64,000 nt of DNA from Bacteroides sp. (GCA_014802335.1 JAAVCL010000027.1:83293-147292); one strand, 5' to 3'. Positions 8,729-17,996 are shown, counted from the stretch's first letter. Translations and numbers: made by a program. Notes: generated from the sequence alone by a model not told the origin.

Positions 8729-8764
8729 AAGAATGGAGGCCTCCGATTGGAGGTCTCCATTCTT
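8729..8764 (+). terminator. Hairpin terminator after ompA paralogue 2
   Basis: AAGAATGGAG and CTCCATTCTT arms enclose an inner CCTCC/GGAGG pair with a GATT loop, giving a long, strong stem 68 bases after the stop codon. The tail is only moderately T-rich (TATTTATTA). Confidence 0.7.
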
Positions 8765-8784
8765 ATTTATTACCACCGTCCCAA

Positions 8785-8896
8785 TACCGGGCGAGTGTAG
8801 GGACGTGGCGTGCCACGTCTGATTGTTGCGGGGTGGCGGGTACTGCGGGAACGTTTCCCCAGACGTGGCACGCCACGTCCCTACACTCGTCCGGTA
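8785..8896. repeat. Palindromic interspersed repeat (two 36-base arms)
   Basis: Two arms of 36 bases (8785-8820 and 8861-8896) are inverted copies with one mismatch and are separated by 40 bases. Each arm contains the nested palindrome ACGTGGC-GT-GCCACGT. The core reads GTAGGGACGTGGCGTGCCAC. A 26-base piece of the right arm recurs at 35974-35999 with one mismatch. No reading frame is supported inside. This looks like a REP/MITE-type dispersed element. The adjoining sequence 8897-9105 holds no gene. Confidence 0.8.
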
Positions 8897-9105
8897 ATGA
8901 ATGTTGTTGACAGAATGTACGCATGCCGGCTCCTCCATTCCTGGCGCCCGCTGCAATTGCCGTTGATTATTCTCCCGAGAATACTGCACCAAAATGGAGT
9001 TCAAATATTGCTAACTATGAGGATATTATGGGTGATGTTGTCAAATTATGTTATTAAACATGTGGTTTAGGCTGCGATTAATATCGAAATATTTCAAAAA
9101 TATTA

Positions 9106-9135
9106 TTGATGTTTTAAATTTATTTTGTAAGTTTG
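9106..9135 (+). promoter_or_regulatory. Promoter of gdhA
   Basis: TTG at 9106-9108, a 19-base spacer and TAAGTTTG at 9128-9135 fit the Bacteroidota -33/-7 consensus closely. The predicted start of transcription near 9140 gives a leader of about 60 bases. Confidence 0.75.
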
Positions 9136-9198
9136 CAAACAAGAAACCCGAACATTCGGGCAATAACAATTGAAACACTTAAATCTAATCCGATTATC

Positions 9199-10533
9199 AT
9201 GAATATTAATGAAATCATGGCCAATCTTGAGGCCAAACACCCCGGTGAAAAAGAATTCCTTCAAGCTGTAAAAGAAGTTCTTCTCTGTGTTGAAGAAGTT
9301 TACAATCAGCATCCCGAATATGAAAAAGCTCGCATCATAGAGCGCATGGTTGAACCCGACCGTATCTTCACTTTCCGTGTTACTTGGGTAGACGACAAGG
9401 GCGAAGTTCAAAACAATATCGGTTATCGCGTTCAATTCAACAACGCCATCGGCCCCTACAAAGGTGGTATCCGTTTCCATGCATCTGTTACTCTTTCAGT
9501 TCTTAAATTCCTCGGTTTCGAGCAGACTTTCAAAAATGCTCTTACCACACTCCCTATGGGCGGTGCAAAAGGTGGTTCAGACTTCAGCCCCCGCGGAAAG
9601 AGCGATGCTGAAATCATGCGTTTCTGCCAGGCATTCGTTCTTGAACTCTGGCGTAACCTCGGTCCCGACCGTGACGTTCCCGCTGGTGATATCGGCGTAG
9701 GTGGCCGCGAAGTTGGTTATATGTACGGTATGTACAAGAAACTCGCTCGCGAGAATACAGGTACATTCACCGGTAAGGGTCTCTCTTTCGGTGGTAGCCG
9801 CATTCGTCCCGAAGCAACCGGTTTTGGTGCACTTTACTTCGTTGAGCAGATGCTCAAAGACCTTAACCAGGACATCAAAGGCAAAACTATCGCAATTTCT
9901 GGTTTTGGTAATGTGGCTTGGGGTGCAGCAACAAAAGCTACAGAACTTGGTGGTAAAGTAGTTACTATTTCAGGTCCTGACGGTTATATCTACGATCCCG
10001 CAGGTCTTGATAAAGAAAAAATCGAGTACATGCTCGAACTCCGTGCATCAGGCAATGATATCGTTGCTCCCTATGCAGAAAAATTCCCCGGATCTCAGTT
10101 CTTCGCAGGTAAGAAACCTTGGGAACAGAAAGTTGACATCGCTCTTCCCTGTGCAACTCAGAACGAACTTGGTGAAGAAGATGCTAAGATGCTGATTGCC
10201 AACAATGTTCTTCTCGTGGCTGAAGTTTCTAACATGGGCTGTACTGCCGAAGCAATTGATACATTCATCAGCAACAAGACTCCCTACGCTCCCGGTAAGG
10301 CTGTAAACGCAGGTGGTGTGGCTGTTTCCGGTCTTGAAATGACTCAGGATGCTGAACACCTCCAGTGGAGTGCTGAGAAAGTTGACGAAATGCTTCACGA
10401 AATCATGTTCAATATTCACGAAGCTTGTGTTGAACATGGTCGTGAAGAAGGTTACATCAACTACATGAAGGGTGCTAACATCGCCGGCTTCCTCAAAGTT
10501 GCCGATGCTATGATGGCTCAGGGCGTTATCTAA
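9199..10533 (+). CDS. gdhA: NADP-type glutamate dehydrogenase
   Basis: 444 residues from the ATG at 9199. The frame extends upstream to 9133, but that ATG overlaps the predicted -7 box, so the internal start is preferred. The substrate domain includes YKGGIRFHASVTLSVLKFLG and the catalytic lysine in PMGGAKGGSDFSP (K124). The Rossmann domain has ISGFGNVAWGAATKATELGG. Length and sequence match the hexameric small glutamate dehydrogenases (about 445-450 residues). It catalyses reversible reductive amination of 2-oxoglutarate with ammonia and is a main ammonia-assimilating enzyme in gut Bacteroidales. The strict NADP preference is inferred from the subfamily. It is a single-gene unit with its own promoter and terminator and uses highly expressed codons. 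Confidence 0.95.
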   Translation: MNINEIMANLEAKHPGEKEFLQAVKEVLLCVEEVYNQHPEYEKARIIERMVEPDRIFTFRVTWVDDKGEVQNNIGYRVQFNNAIGPYKGGIRFHASVTLSVLKFLGFEQTFKNALTTLPMGGAKGGSDFSPRGKSDAEIMRFCQAFVLELWRNLGPDRDVPAGDIGVGGREVGYMYGMYKKLARENTGTFTGKGLSFGGSRIRPEATGFGALYFVEQMLKDLNQDIKGKTIAISGFGNVAWGAATKATELGGKVVTISGPDGYIYDPAGLDKEKIEYMLELRASGNDIVAPYAEKFPGSQFFAGKKPWEQKVDIALPCATQNELGEEDAKMLIANNVLLVAEVSNMGCTAEAIDTFISNKTPYAPGKAVNAGGVAVSGLEMTQDAEHLQWSAEKVDEMLHEIMFNIHEACVEHGREEGYINYMKGANIAGFLKVADAMMAQGVI

Positions 10534-10567
10534 GCTTTCCCTATCCAACACTAACTACAATAACTAT

Positions 10568-10591
10568 GGGGGCCGGCATCATGTCGGCCCC
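10568..10591 (+). terminator. GC-rich hairpin after gdhA
   Basis: GGGGCCG (10568-10574 region) pairs with CGGCCCC (10585-10591), followed by TTGTTTTAT. Probable intrinsic terminator 35 bases after the gdhA stop. Confidence 0.7.
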
Positions 10592-10656
10592 TTGTTTTAT
10601 ATTGACGTTCTAAAGAAGTTTCTTAAATATCTTTAAAAATTCGATTAATAACATTG

Positions 10657-10691
10657 AAAAAAGAGACGAGGTTTGCGCCCGTCTCTTTTTT
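10657..10691. terminator. Second hairpin with A and T flanks, probably bidirectional
   Basis: AAAAAAGAGACG (10657-10668) pairs with CGTCTCTTTTTT (10680-10691), giving a 12-base-pair stem with A-run on one side and T-run on the other. It backs up the gdhA terminator. The -33 box of the next promoter falls in its loop. Confidence 0.75.
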
Positions 10692-10703
10692 GTTGTAACT
10701 TTG
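10672..10703 (+). promoter_or_regulatory. Promoter of the amidase/golvesin gene
   Basis: TTTG at 10672-10675, a 20-base spacer and TAACTTTG at 10696-10703. The -33 element is inside the terminator hairpin of the preceding unit. The leader would be about 120 bases to the ATG at 10828. Confidence 0.6.
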
Positions 10704-10827
10704 TTGTTGGTGCCAACTGCCCATTGATGCTATTTGAATTAGAAGTAAATCAAATATCTTTTGGGTGAGGCATTTCTCAGATTATCTTCACATTTCGTTA
10801 TGTTTTTGTTTTGACAATATCCTCATT

Positions 10828-13800
10828 ATGAATATAAAAAAATTTATCTATCTTTTAGTTTGCATTATTCTTTCAGTTGGTATGTTTGGCACGGAAGATG
10901 CTTATGCTAAAAAGAGCAAAGCTAAAACTTCTCAAACGGCAAAATCATCCAAGTCATCCGGTTCAAAATCGTCTACTTCCAAAAAATCTTCTAAGAAGGG
11001 GAGTGGAACATCGAAATCCGGTTCATCGAAGAAAGGTGGTAAATCATCATCAAAGTCATCTTCTAAATCAACTTCGAAATCGGGAAAGAATTCGAAATCA
11101 TCCTCGTCGAAGAATACTCGCCAATCCTCTAACAAATCTAAAAGGGCTAAAAATCGCGCTAATAGCACTCGTAAAAATGTGGCACGTTCCACATATAAGG
11201 AAGAACCCAAGGAGGTTGCTCAGAATGATTCCTTGACACTCGCTGTAAACTCCGGTCTTCTCAGCCAAATACCGGCGCACCTTAATCCAGGTGGATTAAG
11301 AGTAAACAGTGTGAATGCTGACCGCAGACTTAACGTTGCGCGCATTGGATTGAACGAGAATTTTACGTATATGCCCATTTCGCGCGAATTTATCGATACA
11401 CTCACACGCATGGTTAAAAATTCTCTGCCCGATTCAATATCGAATTATAGAGTAGATTTGAATGTCGGGAAGAGAAATCTTGCCTATTATATTCATAAAG
11501 TCGACAAACTTCCCGAAAAATATCGAAAGAATCCCGGATTTGTGGAAGAGGTTCATCCCCTCACAACTGCCGTAAAAGGAATGGATAACGATATTATAGC
11601 CCTTTGGCACTCGCACGGTCGTTATTTTAAGGATGGCGGGTGGACATGGCAACGGCCCTTCCTGTTCGAGACCTCAGAAGATATCTACACAATGGGATAT
11701 ATCCTACCCTATGTTGTGCCGATGTTGGAAAATGCCGGGGCATACGTGATGTTACCACGCGAAAGAGACACCAACAAGCATGAGGTTATCGTTGATAACG
11801 ACACTAACGAAGGCGGACAAATTTTTTCTCAGCCCTATTATAAGGAAATGAGCGGAAATAATAAATGGCAAACCGGTGAGTTCGAAGGATTTATATACGA
11901 TTTGCCTGATTTCCGTGACACAGAAAATCCATTTGAAAACGGAACCTACCGTCAGGTTGCCACTCAAAAGGGAGGCACACCCTCATTGGCCGCTTGGTAT
12001 GCTGATATACCCGAAGATGGTGAGTATGCCGTTTACGTAAGTTATAAAACACTTCCCAATTCCACTGCCGATGCACTTTATACGGTGAATTATTCGGGAG
12101 GAACAAAAGAATTTAAAGTAAACCAGACAATGGGTGGAAGCACTTGGATTTATCTTGGCACATTCCCTCTTGAGGCCGGTTATTCCGATTCGGAACCCAT
12201 TGTGACCCTTTCAAATCTTACAGACGGTGCGCCCGGCACAATTGTAACGGCCGATGCTGTCAAGATAGGAGGAGGTATGGGTAACATTGCCCGCAGTCCG
12301 CGCCGCAGTGATGTGTATTATGATCCTTCCACCCCCGACCAGAATCTTTTAGCAGATAATGATGAAGATACAGGCGACGAAGAAGTTATTGATGAAGACT
12401 CTGATGATATAACAGATACAGCAGAGGCTAATTCTTCCGCCTCATCAACGCAACCGGCTAAAGAGACTTCAACACCTGCCAAGAAAGGGCCTGCCCCACG
12501 GTTTTCAACTTCCGGCATGCCTCGTTTTGTGGAGGGAGCGAGATACTGGTTGCATTGGGCCGGTTTCCCGGAATATGTTTACTCTCCCTATCACGGCAGT
12601 AATGATTATAAAGATGATTACACAAGCCGAGGCCATTGGGTGAATTATCTGGCCGGAGGCTCAAGGGTACTCCCTAAAGCTGAGGGGCTCAACATTCCGG
12701 TAGATGCTGCCTTTGCGCTTCATAGTGACGCCGGCAAGCGCGATAATGATTCATTTGTCGGCACATTGGGCATATATTTCACTCAGAACGGAGCTTCATA
12801 TAACGACGGAACGCCGCGAATAAACTCACGTATGCTTACCGATATGGTGATGCAACAGATCACAAACGATATTCGCAGGGAATGGGAGCCTAATTGGACC
12901 CGTCGCTCCATGTGGGATAAATCTTACGTAGAGGCCCGCGTGCCCGAGGTGCCTACAACTCTGATTGAATTGATGAGCCATCAGAACTATGCCGATATGA
13001 CACTCGGACTCGACCCCAATTTCAGGTTTACAGTGGGTAGAGCCATTTATAAAGGTATTGCCCGGTTCATGGCTGAAAGAAAAGATCGTAAACTTGTGAT
13101 TCAGCCTCTCCCCGTGCATAATTTTGCGATTAAAAGAACAAAAACCGATTATTACAGACTTTCATGGAAGCCCACTCCCGACAAACTCGAGCCAACGGCC
13201 ATGCCCGATAAATACGTCATTATGGAAAGATCGGGCGACGACCTTGGTTTCCATAAAATCGGTGAAACTAAATCAACCCACTTCGATCTGAAGGTCAACG
13301 ATAAAGATATTCACTCTTTTTACATCATCGCCGTCAACGATGGCGGGGCTTCTTTCCCTTCAGAAACGCTTGCTCTCCGTGAGGGCGAAGGCAACAGTAA
13401 ACCTGCTCTGATTGTTAACGACTTTACCCGTATCAGTGCTCCGGGACATCATAATTCGGGTGGAAACACCGGATTCGATTCAGAACTTGATTTCGGTGTA
13501 CCCTATGTGAAAGATATTTCGTTCTCCGGACATCAGACAGAGTTCAGACGCTCGGCCGGTAACAACTTCGGATACAGTAACCGTAACCATGTTTCAGACG
13601 TAATTGCCGGAAATACTTTCGACTTTGCAGCTGTTCATGGTAAAGCTCTTGCAGCCGCCGGACTCGGATTTGTTTCCTCTTCTGTGGCAGCTGTTGAGGC
13701 CGGCGACGTAAAACTTTCAGACTATCATCTTGTCGATTTAATTGTCGGCAAACAGAAAAAAACACTCCTTGGGAGTGGTAAAAAAGGTATTCATTACGAG

Positions 13801-14256
13801 GCATTCCCGCCGGCTCTTCAAAAGGCTCTGCATAACTTTGTGGAAAAGGGTGGAGATCTGATTGTAAGCGGTCAATATATCGGCTCTGATTTGCTTGACA
13901 TGCGTTCCACTCAGGCCGATAGAAAGTTTGCTTCCGAGGTTCTTGGAATCAGCAGTGTGGAATCGGAATCAAGCAAATCCGGACGTATCAGAAACGTTAA
14001 GACCGGAAAGCAGATGAAATATTCCTCAACGCTCAATTCCAAACAGTATATAGTGGAACGTCCTGATGTGATATTCCCTTCAACTGATGTTCCCACTGTC
14101 GAGATCTTGTCTTTCGACAATGGGGGTAGAGCCGGGCATATAGCCAATCACGGAAAAGGACAGGTGGCGGTTATGACAATTCCAATTGAGTCATTTACCG
14201 AAGCTGCCGACAGAAATGCTTTCGTAAAACAGATTATTACTTCACTGTCGGAGTAA
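10828..14256 (+). CDS. Exported amidase_3-like protein split by a golvesin/xanthan-lyase-type domain, with FN3
   Basis: 1142 residues from the ATG at 10828, which starts a signal peptide (MNIKKFIYLLVCIILSVGMF...AYA). An in-frame ATG at 10765 would place 21 residues before it. Residues about 28-124 are Ser/Lys-rich low complexity. Around 255-315 there is a segment like the first half of an N-acetylmuramoyl-L-alanine amidase (LWHSHGRYF, FETSED, VVPMLENAGAYVMLPRERD). A golvesin/xanthan-lyase-like beta domain follows (about 350-490, EFEGFIYDLPDF, TWIYLGTFPLEAGY, ADAVKIGGG), then an acidic linker. The second amidase half then appears (AFALHSDAG; TTLIELMSHQNY), followed by an FN3-like domain and a C-terminal GATase-like domain. 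Histidines and glutamates in the right order (H261/263, E281/284, H in LHSD, E in LIEL) suggest a zinc amidase. Automatic annotation as xanthan lyase would be misleading. The function in peptidoglycan is inferred. Confidence 0.75.
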   Translation: MNIKKFIYLLVCIILSVGMFGTEDAYAKKSKAKTSQTAKSSKSSGSKSSTSKKSSKKGSGTSKSGSSKKGGKSSSKSSSKSTSKSGKNSKSSSSKNTRQSSNKSKRAKNRANSTRKNVARSTYKEEPKEVAQNDSLTLAVNSGLLSQIPAHLNPGGLRVNSVNADRRLNVARIGLNENFTYMPISREFIDTLTRMVKNSLPDSISNYRVDLNVGKRNLAYYIHKVDKLPEKYRKNPGFVEEVHPLTTAVKGMDNDIIALWHSHGRYFKDGGWTWQRPFLFETSEDIYTMGYILPYVVPMLENAGAYVMLPRERDTNKHEVIVDNDTNEGGQIFSQPYYKEMSGNNKWQTGEFEGFIYDLPDFRDTENPFENGTYRQVATQKGGTPSLAAWYADIPEDGEYAVYVSYKTLPNSTADALYTVNYSGGTKEFKVNQTMGGSTWIYLGTFPLEAGYSDSEPIVTLSNLTDGAPGTIVTADAVKIGGGMGNIARSPRRSDVYYDPSTPDQNLLADNDEDTGDEEVIDEDSDDITDTAEANSSASSTQPAKETSTPAKKGPAPRFSTSGMPRFVEGARYWLHWAGFPEYVYSPYHGSNDYKDDYTSRGHWVNYLAGGSRVLPKAEGLNIPVDAAFALHSDAGKRDNDSFVGTLGIYFTQNGASYNDGTPRINSRMLTDMVMQQITNDIRREWEPNWTRRSMWDKSYVEARVPEVPTTLIELMSHQNYADMTLGLDPNFRFTVGRAIYKGIARFMAERKDRKLVIQPLPVHNFAIKRTKTDYYRLSWKPTPDKLEPTAMPDKYVIMERSGDDLGFHKIGETKSTHFDLKVNDKDIHSFYIIAVNDGGASFPSETLALREGEGNSKPALIVNDFTRISAPGHHNSGGNTGFDSELDFGVPYVKDISFSGHQTEFRRSAGNNFGYSNRNHVSDVIAGNTFDFAAVHGKALAAAGLGFVSSSVAAVEAGDVKLSDYHLVDLIVGKQKKTLLGSGKKGIHYEAFPPALQKALHNFVEKGGDLIVSGQYIGSDLLDMRSTQADRKFASEVLGISSVESESSKSGRIRNVKTGKQMKYSSTLNSKQYIVERPDVIFPSTDVPTVEILSFDNGGRAGHIANHGKGQVAVMTIPIESFTEAADRNAFVKQIITSLSE

Positions 14257-14473
14257 TCATAATTTATAAATTTATGAGTCTAAATTAATGCGATATTAGA
14301 ATTAGTGATATGCGCGATATTAGATTTGGTGACAGATAAGGATGAGATCGACCACCTTTCCGAAGGTAAAAGTTATCTTCCATTTAAGCGGAGCCTCTGA
14401 CTATATCGCCATATATCCGACAGCAAAATATCCGATAATTAACGACAAAGACTTATCTACTGAACTATCCTGC

Positions 14474-15922
14474 ATGAACATAATTGAATTTAAAAATATT
14501 CAGGCTTTGCGCGAAGAAATTTTCAGAGCGCCCCTCGAACAGTTTGTTCTAATAAAAATCGGTCCGCGCAATGTCGAGCTTGATCCGCACTGTGTTCAGC
14601 GACTCACTGAAATGGCATCGGATGTTGATTCAACATTGACTTATTGTTACTTCCGCGACCGACTTCCCGATGGAACTGTTGTTGATCATCCCGTGAACGA
14701 TTATCAACCAGGTTCGGTGCGTGATGATTTTGATTTCGGTCCGCTCGTTCTTCTCAATGCGGCCGATGTGCTGGCTGCCTCCGAAGATCTTACTGATGAA
14801 TCTGATTTACTCGACGGTGGTTGGTATGCCTTAAGATTACGTGTCACGATGGGTAAAATGATTGCCATGGTTCCGGAATACCTTTACACTGCCGATAAAC
14901 TTGATCTTCGAGCCAGTGGCAAACAACAGCATGATTATGTTGACCCGCGGAATAAGGTGTATCAGAAACAAATGGAACAGGTGCTTACTGATCACCTTCG
15001 CGAAATAGATGCCATCGTAAATACTGCCGAGCGTGAAAAGGTGGATTATGATTCCCACGATTTCGATGTGGAAGCTTCGGTTATAATCCCGGTGAAAAAC
15101 CGGGCAAATACGATTCTTGATGCAGTGAATTCCGCTTTGTCGCAAGTCACTGCTTTCCCCATGAATGTAATTGTTGTGGATAACGACTCAACCGATGGCA
15201 CACGCGAGCTTCTTGAAGCTGTGCAGGATTCCCGGCTTGTGCTTATAAAAGCATCCGAAAACGAGAGACTCGGCATTGGTGGTTGCTGGAATAAGGCCAT
15301 TCTCGACCCCAGATGCGGCCGATTTGCAATCCAGCTTGATTCCGATGACTTATATAACTCTCCCGATACCGTATCAACAATTGTTGCCAAGTTCCGTGAA
15401 GGTAACTTTGCAATGGTCATCGGCTCTTATACTTTAGTCAATTTCAATGGAGAAACCATACCTCCGGGTCTGATTAATCATGACGAGTGGACAGATGAAA
15501 ATGGCCCGAATAACGCTTTGCGCATAAATGGTCTGGGTGCTCCGCGAGCTTTCTTTACTCCGATTGCCCGACGTTTCTTATTCCCGAATGTGAGTTACGG
15601 GGAAGATTATGCCATGGCTCTTCGCATTTCGCGCGATTACTCGATAGGCCGCATTTTCCATTCTTTATATCTGTGTCGGCGTTGGGAGGGAAATTCAGAT
15701 GCGGCTCTCTCTATTGAGAAAGTCAACACAAATAATTCTTACAAGGATTGCGTGCGCTCTTTCGAGTTAATGGCGAGAGTCAAACAGAACTATGACAATG
15801 CCCGGGGGACACGGCCTTTATTCCCGTTTGGAGGTGTGCCCGGATTATGGAATCCTTTTGCCAATACTGAAGACGACGATTTTGATAGCGATGATGAATA
15901 TGATGAAGAACTTGACGACTGA
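14474..15922 (+). CDS. Family 2 glycosyltransferase with acidic tail
   Basis: 482 residues from the ATG at 14474; the frame is open from 14342 but the extra 44 residues look like noncoding sequence. The N-terminal ~190 residues form a domain I cannot name. A GT-A domain begins at [19 protein letters not shown], with [16 protein letters not shown] and the metal-binding [12 protein letters not shown] motif. The C-terminus is strongly acidic ([17 protein letters not shown]). No signal peptide or membrane helix is visible, so it should act in the cytosol with a nucleotide-sugar donor. The acceptor is unknown. The 3' end overlaps the start of the DUF4922 gene by about 23 bases, so the two are translationally linked. 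The 217 bases before it hold no clear promoter. Confidence 0.85.
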   Translation: MNIIEFKNIQALREEIFRAPLEQFVLIKIGPRNVELDPHCVQRLTEMASDVDSTLTYCYFRDRLPDGTVVDHPVNDYQPGSVRDDFDFGPLVLLNAADVLAASEDLTDESDLLDGGWYALRLRVTMGKMIAMVPEYLYTADKLDLRASGKQQHDYVDPRNKVYQKQMEQVLTDHLREIDAIVNTAEREKVDYDSHDFDVEASVIIPVKNRANTILDAVNSALSQVTAFPMNVIVVDNDSTDGTRELLEAVQDSRLVLIKASENERLGIGGCWNKAILDPRCGRFAIQLDSDDLYNSPDTVSTIVAKFREGNFAMVIGSYTLVNFNGETIPPGLINHDEWTDENGPNNALRINGLGAPRAFFTPIARRFLFPNVSYGEDYAMALRISRDYSIGRIFHSLYLCRRWEGNSDAALSIEKVNTNNSYKDCVRSFELMARVKQNYDNARGTRPLFPFGGVPGLWNPFANTEDDDFDSDDEYDEELDD

Positions 15923-16844
15923 GGATATTAATACCTTCGTCGAGACCCAATTGGCACATTGGGAACTTGCGGCCGTGAATTTCTATAATTTGCGCAACGC
16001 CTATCGTAAAAATATGAATTTTTGCGGCCTGCGGGGGGCTGTTCAACTTAATCCGGCGCGAATCATCTCGTCAGCGGCTAATACGTCTGCAAAAGCAATC
16101 GAAGAACGCCCATGCTTCCTTTGTGAGGCTAACCGACCCGCACAACAGATCACAAATCAGTGGGTTTCGGGATGGCATCTGTTATTGAATCCATATCCCA
16201 TTCTTCCTATCCATTTCACAATAGTTAATTCTATTCACACTCCTCAGGCTGAGATTCCTCTTGAAATGGCAGCCATGGCCGAAGCTGCGCCCGACCTCGT
16301 ATTCTTCTATAATGGTGCTCGCGCCGGTGCCTCGGCTCCCGATCATCAGCATGTTCAGGCTGTCTTGAAATCAGAACTCCCTCTTGTCAGACTTGTTGAG
16401 GAAAATCACCTGATTTCAAAATCAGGCTGGATGTTGTCGGAAGAGTATGATATTGAGCTTCCTTTCCACTTCGTAAGTGCTGTGGTCGAACCTGATAGCC
16501 GGGGGATGAAAACATTGGCTTTATGTCTCAAGGCATTCGGGATAGATTCTGAAACCGATGTGAAAGACAATGGACTTTTAAACGCATTTATGTGGATTGG
16601 AAATGAAGGTCTGCTCAGAATTGTCATAATCCCCAGAAGGAAACATAGACCTGAATGTTATTTCAAGGAAGGTGAAGATAGAATTATTATAAGCCCCGGT
16701 GCTATTGACATGGCCGGACTCATAATTATTCCTCGTCCGTCTGATTTTGAAAAGATAACCCCTGAAATTATTAATGATATTTATTCACAAGTTGCTTTCT
16801 CTGAAAAGCTGCCGCAGGAAATAAAAGATTACTTTCTGTCTTAA
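15900..16844 (+). CDS. DUF4922 protein, HIT/GalT-like nucleotidyltransferase or phosphorylase
   Basis: 314 residues from the ATG at 15900; alternatives at 15891, 15894 and 15903 are equally possible, all inside the end of the glycosyltransferase gene. Residues 71-75 are PCFLC, a CxxC pair. [19 protein letters not shown] (91-109) and PDHQHVQA (147-154) match the layout of galactose-1-phosphate uridylyltransferase, Ap4A phosphorylase and GDP-hexose phosphorylase, in which a His-x-His-x-Gln loop carries the nucleophile. I read it as a GDPGP/GalT-like enzyme that moves a nucleotide onto or off a sugar phosphate or polyphosphate. The substrate is not shown by the sequence. It sits between a glycosyltransferase and a SpoIID-like protein, which points to glycan metabolism. 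Confidence 0.75.
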   Translation: MMKNLTTEDINTFVETQLAHWELAAVNFYNLRNAYRKNMNFCGLRGAVQLNPARIISSAANTSAKAIEERPCFLCEANRPAQQITNQWVSGWHLLLNPYPILPIHFTIVNSIHTPQAEIPLEMAAMAEAAPDLVFFYNGARAGASAPDHQHVQAVLKSELPLVRLVEENHLISKSGWMLSEEYDIELPFHFVSAVVEPDSRGMKTLALCLKAFGIDSETDVKDNGLLNAFMWIGNEGLLRIVIIPRRKHRPECYFKEGEDRIIISPGAIDMAGLIIIPRPSDFEKITPEIINDIYSQVAFSEKLPQEIKDYFLS

Positions 16845-16868
16845 GTATCATCTACTATTACGGTCGCA

Positions 16869-17996
16869 ATGGATGAAAATATCAGAATAGGAATAATAAC
16901 CCGCGGAGAACCGGAATTTGTTGCGGGGAGCCTGAATGGAGATAAAGGATTCTATTTAAAAAATCTTCTTATCGGGAAGGGTTTTCATTGGCAGCGGGTG
17001 TGTAAAGTTTTCCTTCCCGGCGAAATTGAGTATTTGGATGAGCCTCAGGGAGATATTCGGATTGTAAACTCCGTTCCTATTGAAAAATATATTGAATCGG
17101 TGATTTCAAGCGAAATGAATCGCAATTCACCCGTTGAGTTTCTGAAGGCTCATGCCGTGATTTCGAGAAGTTGGGCTTTGAAGAAAATTGCAGAGGCCGA
17201 TTCTTGTTGCGGAGGTTCTACAACACACCAATCAAACACAATATTGGCATGGGAAGAATCAGATTCCCACCATGGGTTTGATGTATGCAGTGATGACCAC
17301 TGCCAACGTTATCAAGGAATGTCTCTTGATATAAGTCGGAATGTGCGCGATGCAGTTGAACTGACACGAGGGGAAGTACTTGTGGCCGCCGATGGGAAAA
17401 TAGCAGATGCCCGTTTTTCCAAATGTTGTGGAGGGAAAACAGAGTTGTTTTCCTCCTGTTGGGATGATAGGGATTATGACTATTTACCGTCAAAAGACGA
17501 CCCCGGGTGTGATTTATCCACAATGAAACCGGATGAGCGAAATTCTTTTCTTTCCGCTGTGCTTAAAGATTACGACCGGAACACACATAACTTTTACAGG
17601 TGGACCTATGATGTAGACAAGGAAAAACTGCGCGTGGATATTCAGAAAAAGTATGGAATAGACTTGGGAAGAATTAAGAATATTGAGGTTACAAAACGTG
17701 GCCCGTCGAATCGAGCGATAATTATTCGTATAATCGGTGCCGACAAGGAATTGTCTGTTGGTAAAGAATTGGCTATTCGACGACTGTTGGCCGAGAATTG
17801 TCTTTACAGTTCGATGTTTCAAGTTGAGGACTGCGGCCATTATTTCAGACTTCACGGAGGCGGCTGGGGGCATGGTGTGGGACTCTGTCAGATCGGAGCC
17901 GCACGCATGGCTTTCGAGGGGATGGATTATCGTTCTATTCTTGATTTCTATTACCCGGGTGCCAAAGTGGTTAAAATTGAATCGTTAAGTATCTGA
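16869..17996 (+). CDS. SpoIID/LytB-domain protein without signal peptide
   Basis: 375 residues. The SpoIID core is clear: VPIEKYIESVISSEMNRNSP with the probable catalytic glutamate E82, then FLKAHAVISRSWAL, then HHGFDVCSDDHCQRYQG, whose His/Cys/Cys spacing resembles the zinc site of clostridial SpoIID, and the C-terminal HGGGWGHGVGLCQIGAARMA. SpoIID is a lytic transglycosylase acting on denuded peptidoglycan glycan strands. The N-terminus (MDENIRIGIITRGEPEF) is a strand, not a signal peptide, and I see no better upstream start in the 24-base gap after DUF4922. The protein may be cytosolic and act on imported muropeptides, or be exported another way. It is followed 29 bases later by an AmpG-like permease. 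Confidence 0.85.
   Translation: MDENIRIGIITRGEPEFVAGSLNGDKGFYLKNLLIGKGFHWQRVCKVFLPGEIEYLDEPQGDIRIVNSVPIEKYIESVISSEMNRNSPVEFLKAHAVISRSWALKKIAEADSCCGGSTTHQSNTILAWEESDSHHGFDVCSDDHCQRYQGMSLDISRNVRDAVELTRGEVLVAADGKIADARFSKCCGGKTELFSSCWDDRDYDYLPSKDDPGCDLSTMKPDERNSFLSAVLKDYDRNTHNFYRWTYDVDKEKLRVDIQKKYGIDLGRIKNIEVTKRGPSNRAIIIRIIGADKELSVGKELAIRRLLAENCLYSSMFQVEDCGHYFRLHGGGWGHGVGLCQIGAARMAFEGMDYRSILDFYYPGAKVVKIESLSI

Noticed and set aside
8663..9070. Small genes inside the palindromic repeat region on either strand
   Set aside because: The frames are forced by the inverted GC-rich arms; no start context, domain or conservation signal is visible.
9133..9198. N-terminal extension of gdhA
   Set aside because: The upstream ATG overlaps the -7 box and the extension has no similarity to glutamate dehydrogenases; length fits the internal start.
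11098..11280. Minus-strand acidic protein opposite the Ser/Lys-rich region
   Set aside because: It is a shadow of the AAA/TCx-rich coding sequence of the exported amidase-like protein.
14342..14473. Upstream start for the GT2 gene
   Set aside because: The extra 44 residues look like translated noncoding sequence; the internal ATG gives a coherent N-terminus.
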